Positions 27,363 to 35,982 of a stretch of DNA of 64,000 nt are shown here, piece by piece; within the stretch, counting starts at the first letter, position 1, and each line of letters opens with the position of its first letter. The position numbers were made by a program, and so were the translations under genes. The DNA comes from Paenibacillus alginolyticus DSM 5050 = NBRC 15375 (GTDB taxonomy: Bacteria; Bacillota; Bacilli; Paenibacillales; NBRC-103111), in NCBI RefSeq assembly GCF_000422905.1, contig NZ_AUGY01000001.1, forward strand, positions 124,001 through 188,000, in the 5' to 3' direction. A model generated the notes under the pieces. It saw nothing but the letters and a program-made list of their open reading frames with translations, had not been told where the DNA came from and ran no database searches.

Positions 27363-27397
27363 GATAACCGTTGGCCTTGTGGCCAGCGGTTTTTTTG
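27363..27397 (+). terminator. Terminator after the FtsH-like gene
   Basis: AACCGTTGGCC and GGCCAGCGGTT form a stem with a TTGT loop and one wobble, followed by TTTTTTT. Confidence 0.9.
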
Positions 27398-27450
27398 TGT
27401 AGCTTTTTCCTCCTCAGTTCCGGTCCATCAATCGGCTTAATTGCTGTAAA

Positions 27451-27470
27451 GTTGTAGAAACTGCAACAAT
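27451..27470. repeat. Dispersed palindromic element, copy A
   Basis: GTTGTAG-AAAC-TGCAACAAT. Read on the other strand it is TTGTTGCA, four bases, CTACAAC, matching the consensus of the four copies. Confidence 0.5.
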
Positions 27471-27534
27471 GAAGTTGATTTCTTCTCACTTAGAGGTTGA
27501 TAGATGATTGAATTCATATTAGCTGTTGAATGAA

Positions 27535-27555
27535 ATTGTAGAAAGTGCAACAATT
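27535..27555. repeat. Dispersed palindromic element, copy B
   Basis: ATTGTAG-AAAG-TGCAACAAT, the same orientation as copy A and 84 bp from it. Confidence 0.5.
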
Positions 27556-27583
27556 TATGCCTAAATCTCGCCTCTCTCCCTTC

Positions 27584-27607
27584 ATTGTTGCATCATGTAC
27601 AACAATT
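27584..27607. repeat. Dispersed palindromic element, copy C
   Basis: ATTGTTGCA, five bases, TACAACAAT. It is in the opposite orientation to copies A and B and matches copy D at 13739. Confidence 0.5.
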
Positions 27608-28001
27608 TAGCCCAATATAGACCAATTCGCATCGAATGAGGCTTCTCAGAGTCGATCGGAAAAAGAAGGAGAGGATATGCCAATTATATTATTCCCAGTA
27701 ACTATCTGTGGATAAGTCGGGGGTTGCTTTGATATTTGATGCACTACACCTATGTTACAAGTGTTTAAGAGGATAAATGTTTTATTATTTAGATAATCTT
27801 CTCCTCTCCAATCCAGCAGGAATTGTGTCAAAGCTGAGATAATCCAGCGAATGTTTTGTGTATACTAATGAAATTGAGGAACAAAAATTGTATGATAGGA
27901 TTGGGTTTCCGAGATGAGGTTGGATTGAGAATTTGAACGATAAAGAATATGGATAATTTAGAAGTTGGTAAGACGCAGCGTGGGAGAAGGTGTAAAATGG
28001 C

Positions 28002-28874
28002 ATGGTATTCAAAACAATAGGTGTAATCGGTGGGGGAACGATGGGACAGGGGATTGCAGAAATGCTCGCTGCCCGAAGTTTGGACGTAGTACTCATTGAG
28101 AAAACTTCAGATAAGCTAGATCGAGCCATAGAACAGATTACGGTTAGCTTAGACAAGCAAATAGAACGGTGGTCATTGACAGAAGCGGAGAAAAAACTGA
28201 TTTTAGCCAAAATCAAAAAAGCCGATTCCCTGCAAGATATGGCCGCTTGCGATATGGTTATAGAAACGATTTCAGAGGATTTGAACGCGAAGAAGCATGT
28301 GTTTTTCCAACTGAATCAAATATGTTCGCCAGCCATTATTCTAGCAACGAATACATCCACGCTTAGCGTGACGGAGATTGCGGCGGTCACCACGAATCCC
28401 GAACGCGTGATTGGACTTCACTTTTTGCATCCTGTGGCGAAAATTAACCTCGTCGAAATTATTCGAGCGATGAAAACGTCAGACGAGACCTTTAATCAAA
28501 CACGTCGTTTCGTGGACGAGCTCATTTTAAAGAAAAGTATTAAGGTCACGGAGTCGCCTGGCTTCATTACAACGAGGCTTATTTGTACATTGATTAATGA
28601 GGCGCTGCACACACTGTCCGAAGGAGTGGCATCCGCTGAGGATATCGATACCGCGATGCGGATCGGTTATGATTTCAAATATGGTCCACTGGAAATGTGT
28701 GACCGATTCGGATTAGATTCGGTGCATGCAGCCCTTGAAGGCATGTTCCGCGATTATGGAGACATGAAGTACCGTCCGTCCTTCCTACTGAAACAAATGG
28801 TTCGAGCGGGACATCTGGGAGTCAAGACGGGAGAAGGCTTTTTCCGTTATGACAAGGATGGTGATCGTTTGTGA
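28002..28874 (+). CDS. 3-hydroxyacyl-CoA (3-hydroxybutyryl-CoA) dehydrogenase
   Basis: NAD-dependent oxidation or reduction of 3-hydroxyacyl-CoA. The Rossmann motif GVIGGGTMGQGIAE is at residues 7-20, the catalytic region is LHFLHPVAKINLVEI, and the C-terminal dimerisation domain contains DTAMRIGYDFKYGPLEMCDRFG. Length 290 fits stand-alone Hbd/FadB2-type enzymes. GGGAGAAGG lies 9 bases before the ATG. Its stop overlaps the ackA start by four bases, which suggests coupled expression of an acyl-CoA enzyme and acetate kinase. Confidence 0.9.
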   Translation: MVFKTIGVIGGGTMGQGIAEMLAARSLDVVLIEKTSDKLDRAIEQITVSLDKQIERWSLTEAEKKLILAKIKKADSLQDMAACDMVIETISEDLNAKKHVFFQLNQICSPAIILATNTSTLSVTEIAAVTTNPERVIGLHFLHPVAKINLVEIIRAMKTSDETFNQTRRFVDELILKKSIKVTESPGFITTRLICTLINEALHTLSEGVASAEDIDTAMRIGYDFKYGPLEMCDRFGLDSVHAALEGMFRDYGDMKYRPSFLLKQMVRAGHLGVKTGEGFFRYDKDGDRL

Positions 28875-30079
28875 ATATTCTCGTTATCAATGCAGGAAGC
28901 TCTTCGCTTAAATACCAGCTCTTCCAAATGGAAGAGGGAAATATTCTCGCCAAAGGTAGGGTGGAGCGAATCGGGATGGAAACGGCGATATTGACCCATG
29001 AACCGACGGGGAAAGCCGAAGTTCATGAGGTAAGAGAGATTCTCGAGCATACGACAGCCATTCGCAAGGTGCTTGAGCTGCTGGTGCACCCCGAACACGG
29101 CGTGCTCGCGTCTATGTCGGAAATCGACGCCGTCGGCCACCGAGTCGTTCACGGCGGCGAATCCTTCAAGAGCTCCGTCCTCGTGAATGACGAGGTGAAG
29201 AAGGAGATCAAGCGGCTCTTCGATTTGGCGCCGCTCCACAACCCGGCGCATATGCTCGGAATCTCAGCGGTGGAGGCGAACATGCCCGGCGTGCCGCAGG
29301 CCGTCGTCTTCGACACCGCCTTCCATCAGTCGATGCCGGCGCACGCCTACCTCTATCCGGTACCGATGGCACTGTACCGGAAGCACAAGGTGCGCCGTTA
29401 CGGGTTCCACGGCACCTCGCACAATTACGTGAGCGAGCGTGCCGCAGCCTTCCTAGGCCGCCCGCTGGAGCAGCTGAAGCTCGTTACCTGTCACATTGGT
29501 AACGGAGCTTCCTGCGCCGCCATAATGGGCGGCAAGTCCGTGGATACGAGCATGGGGATGACCCCGCTCGAAGGACTGATGATGGGCACGCGCAGCGGCG
29601 ATCTCGATCCGGCCATCGTTCCTTATGCGATGGGCAAGGAGGATTTGACGCTGGGCGAGATCAGCTCCATGCTGAACAAGCACAGCGGGCTGCAGGCGAT
29701 CTCGGGGATCTCGAGCGATATGCGCGAGATCGTGGAAGCATTGGAGGCGGGCGATAAGAACGCCGCACTTGCTTTTGAAATGTATGAATATCGGCTCCGC
29801 AAATACATTGGTGCTTACGCCGCGGCGATGAATGGCGTCGATGCGATTGTTTTTACAGCCGGCGTCGGAGAAAATTCCGAGCTGCTTCGTCAAACGGTTT
29901 GCGAACGCCTGACATTTCTCGGTGTGGAATTCGATGAAGAGGCGAATCGCACTGGGAGAGGTCTGGAGCGACGGATTTCGAAGCAAGGCTCCAAAGTGGA
30001 AGTGCTTGTGATCCCAACGAATGAGGAGTGGGTGATCGCTCGAGATACATATGGGCTCATTCAGTCACAAAACGTCTGA
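28871..30079 (+). CDS. ackA: Acetate kinase
   Basis: Interconverts acetyl phosphate plus ADP and acetate plus ATP. The N-terminal phosphate loop NAGSSSLKYQLF, the HRVVHGG motif, GFHGTSHNYVSERA, CHIGNGAS and the C-terminal GVGENS are all present. Length 402 is standard. It starts at GTG in a GTGA overlap with the preceding stop. The middle of the gene (about 29090-29760) is distinctly GC-rich compared with both ends. No phosphotransacetylase gene is in the window. Confidence 0.96.
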   Translation: MNILVINAGSSSLKYQLFQMEEGNILAKGRVERIGMETAILTHEPTGKAEVHEVREILEHTTAIRKVLELLVHPEHGVLASMSEIDAVGHRVVHGGESFKSSVLVNDEVKKEIKRLFDLAPLHNPAHMLGISAVEANMPGVPQAVVFDTAFHQSMPAHAYLYPVPMALYRKHKVRRYGFHGTSHNYVSERAAAFLGRPLEQLKLVTCHIGNGASCAAIMGGKSVDTSMGMTPLEGLMMGTRSGDLDPAIVPYAMGKEDLTLGEISSMLNKHSGLQAISGISSDMREIVEALEAGDKNAALAFEMYEYRLRKYIGAYAAAMNGVDAIVFTAGVGENSELLRQTVCERLTFLGVEFDEEANRTGRGLERRISKQGSKVEVLVIPTNEEWVIARDTYGLIQSQNV

Positions 30080-30186
30080 TTGGAATTGTCCAAGATAGAT
30101 TTTTCTCATGGAAATAGAAATAGTGTACAATAAAGAAGTGTTCAGTTAGATTTTTCACGAAAACTTTAAGGAGGTTCAAAAGCAGA

Positions 30187-31476
30187 ATGAAAAGTACGAT
30201 AAGCGAAGTTAAACATCATGTCGGCGAGTCGGTTACCATTGGCTGTTGGCTAAACAAGAAACGTTCAAGTGGTAAAATTCAGTTTTTACAACTAAGAGAC
30301 GGTTCCGGATATATACAAGGTGTCGTGGTCAAAAGTGATGTAGGAGAAGACGTCTGGGAAGCCGCTTCTAAGCTAACGCAGGAAAGCTCACTTTACATAA
30401 CAGGAAAAGTGAAAGAGGATACGAGGAGTAAAGGCGGCTATGAGCTTGATGTCCTAGGCATTGAAATCATCCAAGTGACAGAAGAATATCCGATAACTCC
30501 GAAGGAGCATGGCGTTGATTTCTTGATGGATAACCGACACTTGTGGATTCGGAGTCCACGTCAGCGTGCCGTGCTCGTGATTCGCGCTCAAATCATTCAA
30601 GCCGTCCAACAATTTTTCAATGAGCGTGGCTTCCATTTGGTGGATCCACCGATTCTAACCCCTTCCTCATGCGAAGGAACAACGAATTTATTTCACACCA
30701 AATATTTTGATGAGGATGCCTTCCTTACTCAAAGCGGACAGCTCTACATGGAAGCAGCCGCAATGGCACTTGGCCGTGTATACTCTTTCGGTCCAACATT
30801 CCGAGCAGAGAAGTCCAAAACACGCAGACATCTTATCGAGTTTTGGATGATTGAACCTGAAATGGCTTTTGTTGATCATGTCGAGAACCTGGAAGTACAG
30901 GAGCAATTCGTTTCTTATATTGTTCAAAACGTGCTCAAAAATTGTGGACCAGAGCTGGAAACCTTAGAAAGAGACACAACGAAGCTGGAGAAAATTCAAG
31001 GCAGCTTCCCGCGGATTACGTATGATGAGGCTGTGGATTATCTACAAAAGAACGGTCATGAATTCCAATGGGGCGAGGACTTCGGCGCTCCGCATGAAAC
31101 AGCGATTGCTGCTCAATATGAAACACCGGTGTTCATTACACATTGGCCGACAGAAATTAAAGCGTTCTATATGAAGCCTGATCCTAGCCGTCCTGAGGTC
31201 GTACTATGTGCCGATATGATTGCCCCTGAGGGGTACGGAGAAATCATTGGAGGCAGTCAGAGGATTGATGATCCCGAGCTAATGGAGCAGCGTTTCCAGG
31301 AGCATGAGCTGTCGAAAGAAGCTTATCAATGGTACCTTGATCTTCGGAAATATGGCACCGTGCCGCATTCCGGCTTCGGGCTTGGACTTGAACGTACGGT
31401 TGCTTGGATTTGTGGTCTGGATCACGTGCGCGAAACGATTCCATTTCCTCGTCTCTTATACCGTTTGTACCCGTAA
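30187..31476 (+). CDS. asnS: Asparaginyl-tRNA synthetase
   Basis: Class IIb synthetase of 429 residues. An N-terminal OB-fold anticodon-binding domain (residues ~14-100) is followed by the class II core. Visible motifs are the motif 2 loop [24 protein letters not shown] and the motif 3 stretch [17 protein letters not shown] near the C-terminus. The Asn rather than Asp call rests on the length, the EPEMAF variant and the conserved asnS-dnaD-nth order of Bacillales. TAAGGAGG precedes the ATG. Confidence 0.93.
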   Translation: MKSTISEVKHHVGESVTIGCWLNKKRSSGKIQFLQLRDGSGYIQGVVVKSDVGEDVWEAASKLTQESSLYITGKVKEDTRSKGGYELDVLGIEIIQVTEEYPITPKEHGVDFLMDNRHLWIRSPRQRAVLVIRAQIIQAVQQFFNERGFHLVDPPILTPSSCEGTTNLFHTKYFDEDAFLTQSGQLYMEAAAMALGRVYSFGPTFRAEKSKTRRHLIEFWMIEPEMAFVDHVENLEVQEQFVSYIVQNVLKNCGPELETLERDTTKLEKIQGSFPRITYDEAVDYLQKNGHEFQWGEDFGAPHETAIAAQYETPVFITHWPTEIKAFYMKPDPSRPEVVLCADMIAPEGYGEIIGGSQRIDDPELMEQRFQEHELSKEAYQWYLDLRKYGTVPHSGFGLGLERTVAWICGLDHVRETIPFPRLLYRLYP

Positions 31477-31511
31477 ACGGGTTTATCGACCATGGGTAGA
31501 AAGGGGATCGG

Positions 31512-32192
31512 ATGAGTATACAATTTAGTACACAGCAGCAGATAGAAGCTGTCCTTGTGGCCGGCTTTCTGGAAGGGAATGTTGGAGTCCCAAGTCTTCT
31601 TCTTAAAAATTACCGCGCCCTTCAGTTGAGCGAAATTGAAGTCATGACACTGATTCATTTGATATCATTTCTGGAAAAGGAAAAGAACGACTTTCCAACC
31701 ACGGATGAGATTCAATTCCGGATGTCAGCTTCGCCAGATCTGGTCATTGCCAGCCTGCAGAAATTGATTCATGAGCAGTTCATCGCGATCGATGAGGATA
31801 CAGCAGAACTAACGGGGATACGCAGTGAGCGATACAATCTTACGCCGTTATACCAAAAGTTAGCCAAACGGGTGGCCGAGCAGCAGATGGCAGAGTTAAG
31901 TACGATCCGTGCATCTACTCCGTCTGACGAGAATGCCAAGAATATTTATACAACATTCGAAAAAGAATTTGCACGTCCGTTAACGCCTATGGAGCTGGAA
32001 ACAATCAGCGGTTGGCTGGATAAGGATATGTACAAAGAAGAGCTCATTATGACCGCTCTCAAAGAAGCCGTATTTGCAGGTAAAGTACACTTCCGTTACA
32101 TTGACCGGATATTACTGGAATGGAGCCGCAATCGAGTAGCGACTGTGGACCAAGCAAAGGAATATTCGCAACGATTTCGACAATCTAGATAA
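31512..32192 (+). CDS. dnaD: Replication initiation protein DnaD
   Basis: A primosomal protein that helps load the DnaC helicase at origins and stalled forks in low-GC Gram-positives. The 226-residue protein has an N-terminal winged-helix oligomerisation domain (about 1-100) and the C-terminal DnaD/DnaB domain. The latter has the YTTFEKEFARPLTPMELETISGW element and a late helix YIDRILLEWSRN. It lies 35 bp after asnS, the standard place, and a terminator follows. Confidence 0.93.
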   Translation: MSIQFSTQQQIEAVLVAGFLEGNVGVPSLLLKNYRALQLSEIEVMTLIHLISFLEKEKNDFPTTDEIQFRMSASPDLVIASLQKLIHEQFIAIDEDTAELTGIRSERYNLTPLYQKLAKRVAEQQMAELSTIRASTPSDENAKNIYTTFEKEFARPLTPMELETISGWLDKDMYKEELIMTALKEAVFAGKVHFRYIDRILLEWSRNRVATVDQAKEYSQRFRQSR

Positions 32193-32194
32193 GT

Positions 32195-32250
32195 AAAAAA
32201 CGTCTTCATCTTCTCACAGTTCTCAACTGGAGAAAATGGGACGTTTTTTA
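32195..32250. terminator. Terminator between dnaD and the convergent membrane-protein gene
   Basis: AAAAAACGTC at the left and GACGTTTTTT at the right pair, with an inner stem TTCTC/GAGAA. Flanking A and T runs allow use in both directions. Confidence 0.75.
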
Positions 32251-32757
32251 TTGGGGCTGCCAGCTTTTGTAATGCTTTTTAGCCAGACTATATAAGATTG
32301 TGTTCAGCCCAAAGGTTAAGAGATAGACAGGAAACGAGTAGCTAATCTCCCAACGATAATAATGAAACACTGAAAAAGTGACAGCAAGAGCTTCAAAACC
32401 AACAGAGGCAATCGACCAAACCAGAATATGTATAAACTGAAAAGGAGCACGAATTGGATACTTGTCATAAAAATATACATAGAAATAGCCAACGAGAGGA
32501 AAAGGAATCGTGTAAAGCAGAAAATCAAACAAATCATAGTTTGGGGTATCCATAGAATCATACACATTAAAAGGGTACGAGGACGACAGGATATTATCAA
32601 CGGCTCGTCCCAAATAGGAGTTGAAAATCATAATAAGCAGTGCAATGGGAAGTGGAATTCGCTTAGGAAGCATGCAATATAGCAGGATCAAAGCGATCAT
32701 AATGATTGTAGCAAAGCCTTCGTTTGCGTCAAAAGTAATCGGTGGAATTAAGATCAT
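32248..32757 (-). CDS. Four-to-five-helix membrane protein (CBO0543-like)
   Basis: An integral membrane protein of 169 residues with helices at about 18-36, 72-90, 108-128 and 145-160. It is rich in phenylalanine and tyrosine, with no catalytic motif. Length and pattern resemble the poorly characterised CBO0543 family common in spore-formers. It overlaps the upstream gene by four bases, and that gene encodes a similar-sized membrane protein, so the two look like a coupled pair, perhaps a diverged duplication. Confidence 0.65.
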   Translation of the reverse strand: MILIPPITFDANEGFATIIMIALILLYCMLPKRIPLPIALLIMIFNSYLGRAVDNILSSSYPFNVYDSMDTPNYDLFDFLLYTIPFPLVGYFYVYFYDKYPIRAPFQFIHILVWSIASVGFEALAVTFSVFHYYRWEISYSFPVYLLTFGLNTILYSLAKKHYKSWQPQ

Positions 32758-33227
32758 ACAGGCTGTTTGTCCCTACCTTTCAACCATCGTAGTACGTACA
32801 TGAGTCCCACAGTAGAAACGATAAAAGTTAGCCAAACTACTAAAGACCACCAAAATTTCCAGTCTACGACATATACATAACCCGCAAGTTCCATAACAAT
32901 ATGCATACTTGCTAATATGAAGGTATAAACACTAGTGAGAATCAAGCGCTGCCACTTACGGCTCATTTTTAAATAAAAATGCAGAAACCAAATCATGGAC
33001 ATAGGAAATAATAATAAATAATAAAACATGGTATCCCAAAATATTTGGTAAGTGCGAAAAGGTACAATCAGCTGTAAATTCGTTACGACAATTTCAGAAA
33101 AATCTTCCCCGAACAGTGAGACCCAGAACCAATAGATTAAAACTTCGAAAAGACTCATGTTTTTTTTAACATATACATATGCGATGAATAGCAGTAGAAA
33201 TAAACTGATATTAATGACTGAGAACAT
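32754..33227 (-). CDS. Four-helix membrane protein paired with its downstream neighbour
   Basis: About 157 residues with helices near 1-20, 30-45, 62-82, 95-115 and 125-148. The open frame extends back to 33362, but the extra N-terminal codons run through a terminator hairpin and read like non-coding sequence, so an ATG at 33227 is chosen. An AAAGGA lies 14 bases ahead, slightly far, and ATG 33284 is the alternative. Function is unknown, and it is probably CBO0543-like as its partner. Confidence 0.6.
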   Translation of the reverse strand: MFSVINISLFLLLFIAYVYVKKNMSLFEVLIYWFWVSLFGEDFSEIVVTNLQLIVPFRTYQIFWDTMFYYLLLFPMSMIWFLHFYLKMSRKWQRLILTSVYTFILASMHIVMELAGYVYVVDWKFWWSLVVWLTFIVSTVGLMYVLRWLKGRDKQPV

Positions 33228-33304
33228 AGGCGTAGTTATATTCCTTTGCAAACGGATTTGACAAGTAAAAGTAGTTTGACCCATCACGACTGATTCTATG
33301 AGAC

Positions 33305-33350
33305 AAAAAAAGTCAGAACTTCGCCCATTGGGCAAGGATCTGACTTCTGA
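33305..33350 (-). terminator. Terminator at the end of the pro-mtn operon
   Basis: Read leftward, AGTCAGATCCTTGCCC and GGGCGAAGTTCTGACT form a long stem with an AAT loop, followed by TTTTTTT. It sits about 22 bases after the mtnB stop. Confidence 0.88.
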
Positions 33351-33371
33351 TTTTTTATTCAACTAAAGCGA

Positions 33372-34013
33372 TTAGTTTCCTTTATGCAACAAGTGCAAAC
33401 GGTATACATATTCGAAAAGAAACTCGAATGCTTCGAGATGACGCTTAGCTTCAAAAGCATTCGCTCCCCAGGCATAAATACCATGCTTGCGCAGCACGAT
33501 CCCAGGAATTCGCGGGACAATCGCACCTTCCACCAGCTCGGCGATGCGAGGGATTTCTGCATAATTGGGTAAAATGGGAATTTCGATTTGAGCTTCTTCA
33601 TCCCAAATATTGAAAGCCTTAATAAGTTCAACACCGTCTACGGGTATGCTTTTACGTTCCCAATACAGTTCAGAGATCAAATTATTGAATATCGTATGTA
33701 CATGAAAAATGGCGCCTGCACCTGTTAAACGGTAGATTTCACTATGAATCAAGGTTTCTGCCGATGGCTTCAAGCTTGTAGCTTCCGTCGGTTGACCTTT
33801 CTCATTTACAAGTAGAAAATCCTCAGGTGTTTGAACGGATTTATCTCTGCCGCTTGATGTAATAGCGAAAGTGAATGCGTCAGGCTCGAAGCCTCCTACA
33901 CGAACAGACAGATTGCCGCTCGTTGCAGGAAACCATCCTCTGGCCGCTAAATTAGCTTTAATATCACGCAAATCAGCGAAAGCACGCTGTTTTTCTTCTA
34001 GTAAAATACTCAT
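33372..34013 (-). CDS. mtnB: Methylthioribulose-1-phosphate dehydratase
   Basis: Class II aldolase-type zinc enzyme dehydrating methylthioribulose-1-phosphate in methionine salvage. Family features are GWFPATSGNLSVR, the TSSGRDKS phosphate region, the zinc ligands in IFHVHTIFNN and LRKHGIYAWG, and a length of 213. It overlaps mtnX by four bases (ATGA), so the two are translationally coupled. It is the last gene before the operon terminator. Confidence 0.93.
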   Translation of the reverse strand: MSILLEEKQRAFADLRDIKANLAARGWFPATSGNLSVRVGGFEPDAFTFAITSSGRDKSVQTPEDFLLVNEKGQPTEATSLKPSAETLIHSEIYRLTGAGAIFHVHTIFNNLISELYWERKSIPVDGVELIKAFNIWDEEAQIEIPILPNYAEIPRIAELVEGAIVPRIPGIVLRKHGIYAWGANAFEAKRHLEAFEFLFEYVYRLHLLHKGN

Positions 34014-34672
34014 GTTACAGGTTCAGCCTCCAATTGCTTCATAATATCGAAGAATGTCTCAAATGGGTGATACGGATAATTAAGCTGCTTGCACATATCA
34101 ATGAGATGAGAGCGAGCGAAAATCGTGTCGACAAGCTTAGCGCCCTCGAAATCCGTTATACTATCACCGATGATAATTCGCTCATATCGATTAGCGTCAT
34201 AAGCGCGAATAATGCTTGTTTTGCACATCCCACAGTCTGTTGCACAATGCTCGTCACAACGGTTTGGCCACAAAATCTCAATGGTGCTTCCTTCGAATGT
34301 GCTGGCATTGCAGTAGATATGCTCAATTGGGATTGCAAAGGGCTTTAGCAAAGGATAGATAAAAAAATCGATACCGCCACTAGTAATTAAAAGCTTGATA
34401 TTCTGTTCTTTGCAATAATTTACGAATTCTTTGAATCCATCACGAATCACGGCGTTATTGATCGCATATTCGACAATCTCATCCTTACGGGAAGTAGGGA
34501 GGAGGGCGAACATGTCACCAACACCTTGACGTATGGATATACTTTTGTCCAAAATTCGTTCAACGATGGCTTCCCAACCAGCTGGGTTGAAATGCTTCAT
34601 GATGGCAACGATGTTATCGTTCACGGTAATGGTGCCATCAAAGTCGCAAAAAATAATGCGTTCCTTACTCAT
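34010..34672 (-). CDS. mtnX: 2-hydroxy-3-keto-5-methylthiopentenyl-1-phosphate phosphatase
   Basis: HAD-superfamily phosphatase following MtnW in the salvage pathway. The nucleophile motif FCDFDGTITVND is at the N-terminus, LLITSGGIDFFIYP gives motif II, and IIGDSITDFEGA gives the late acidic motif. A cysteine cluster (RCDEHCATDCGMC) in the cap is notable and could bind metal. The ATG at 34672 overlaps the mtnW stop by four bases. An upstream in-frame start at 34687 lies inside mtnW and is less likely. Confidence 0.9.
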   Translation of the reverse strand: MSKERIIFCDFDGTITVNDNIVAIMKHFNPAGWEAIVERILDKSISIRQGVGDMFALLPTSRKDEIVEYAINNAVIRDGFKEFVNYCKEQNIKLLITSGGIDFFIYPLLKPFAIPIEHIYCNASTFEGSTIEILWPNRCDEHCATDCGMCKTSIIRAYDANRYERIIIGDSITDFEGAKLVDTIFARSHLIDMCKQLNYPYHPFETFFDIMKQLEAEPVT

Positions 34673-35937
34673 TCTCGAATCCCCCAAGTGTCAATAGCAG
34701 ATTGTAACTCTGGATGTATTTGGGCATAGTCTTGAAGTGTCTTTCCTTGGATGGTCGCGTCAATCGCTTGACGGAAGGCTTGCCCGCCCGCGATCGTACC
34801 CAGTGGATGTCCATGGATGCCTCCACCCGCATTGACGATGACATCCTTGCCAAAATCACGCAGAATAAGCGGGACAAGACCAGGGTGAATACCTGCGGAA
34901 GGGACAGGAAAGCTTGAAGCTAGATTCAATTGTACATCGACAGGAGCGTTATAGATGTAATCTTTTCGTAAATCATCTGTTAGAAGCGCATGCTTAATCG
35001 CCATGTTCTCTTCCCTAGGCATAACGACAGAGCCATAAGGAGAAGGGAACAGCACCAGATCTGCTCCAGCCAACCGCATAAGCTTGCCAAGCAGCACCGA
35101 AGCGGATATCCCATAGTGGGGTGAAGGATAAGTAGCACCTGCCATGGCTGGATGTGCCATGATCGGAATCGTTATCTCCGGGTCGGAGCTTAACTCATGC
35201 AGCGTATCGAAACCGTAAGCTAATACATTAAATAGTAAAGCGTTAGCTCCAGCACTGATAGCTTTTTTGGCTTGGGCTGCAAGCTTGGATGTAGGTCCAG
35301 TTAAATTGACAGCATAGAGCAGCTTTTGACCGGTTTCTTTGGTGGCTTGTGCGGCTGCTTCCAGGCAAATCTCTATCCGTTTCTCCAATGGCGTTAATGG
35401 ATTTTCAAATAGAATTTCATCATCTTTAATGAGATCCACACCGCCGGCTGCTTGCAAATAAAATTGTTCGTGCAGAGCTGGAAGCTCATACCCGACAACC
35501 GATTTAAAGATACTCATTAATAAAGGGCGATCATGCACACCAAGAAGGTCTCGCACACCTTGCATCCCGAATTTGGGACCGGCGAAGGCAGATAAGAAGT
35601 CAGATGAGAAGGATAAGTCAATAAGCTTTATTTTACCGTCCATCGATAGCTTTCCGAATACAGTGACCAACAAGGCAGGGATGTCCCGACTGAAGTTCAC
35701 ATCAGGATAGGCGATTGTGATATCGGCATAGCGGTTTGAAATAGCTTCTCCCTGAGCAGGCTCATGGACTTCAACCGAAATGACTTTTCCTAAATGCTTC
35801 TCCATTTGCGCTTTTTGTGCTTCGGGCAGTTCGGTCCAGCTGCCAACCGTAAGGCCGACAGCGATGCTTGTTGCTTTTTTATGAAAATCGGCTTTCTCAT
35901 CGAAACTCCGATAGGTGGCTAGACAATATGCGTTCAT
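34669..35937 (-). CDS. mtnW: 2,3-diketo-5-methylthiopentyl-1-phosphate enolase (RuBisCO-like protein)
   Basis: A RuBisCO-like enolase of the methionine salvage pathway, without carboxylase activity. The 422-residue protein keeps the RuBisCO barrel motif GGVDLIKDDEILFENP near residue 165, with the metal-binding KDDE, and a late NAGGGIHGHPLG loop. AGGTGAAAG precedes the ATG. It begins 45 bp after the proC stop with no terminator between, so it is probably transcribed from the proline operon. Confidence 0.93.
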   Translation of the reverse strand: MNAYCLATYRSFDEKADFHKKATSIAVGLTVGSWTELPEAQKAQMEKHLGKVISVEVHEPAQGEAISNRYADITIAYPDVNFSRDIPALLVTVFGKLSMDGKIKLIDLSFSSDFLSAFAGPKFGMQGVRDLLGVHDRPLLMSIFKSVVGYELPALHEQFYLQAAGGVDLIKDDEILFENPLTPLEKRIEICLEAAAQATKETGQKLLYAVNLTGPTSKLAAQAKKAISAGANALLFNVLAYGFDTLHELSSDPEITIPIMAHPAMAGATYPSPHYGISASVLLGKLMRLAGADLVLFPSPYGSVVMPREENMAIKHALLTDDLRKDYIYNAPVDVQLNLASSFPVPSAGIHPGLVPLILRDFGKDVIVNAGGGIHGHPLGTIAGGQAFRQAIDATIQGKTLQDYAQIHPELQSAIDTWGIRE

Positions 35938-35982
35938 TGTAAACTTTCACCTGCTTTAGATAGAATTAGATCTCAAAAAAAC

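Larger units (their letters stand above)
27398..28001. other. 604-bp intergenic region without a convincing gene
   Basis: Between the FtsH-like gene and the dehydrogenase gene. It holds three copies of a dispersed palindrome (27451, 27535, 27584). A 12-codon frame at 27677-27715 is preceded by AGAAGGAGAGGAT. TATACT at 27861-27866 could be the -10 element of the downstream operon. Base composition is AT-rich and noncoding in character. No larger open frame has a plausible start or family resemblance. Confidence 0.6.

Noticed and set aside
27677-27715. 12-codon frame with a strong binding site, MPIILFPVTICG
   Set aside because: Too short to judge and not followed by a structure that would make it a leader peptide; kept only as a note in the gap entry.
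33227-33362. N-terminal extension of the second small membrane protein
   Set aside because: The extra codons lie across the mtnB terminator hairpin and read as non-coding.
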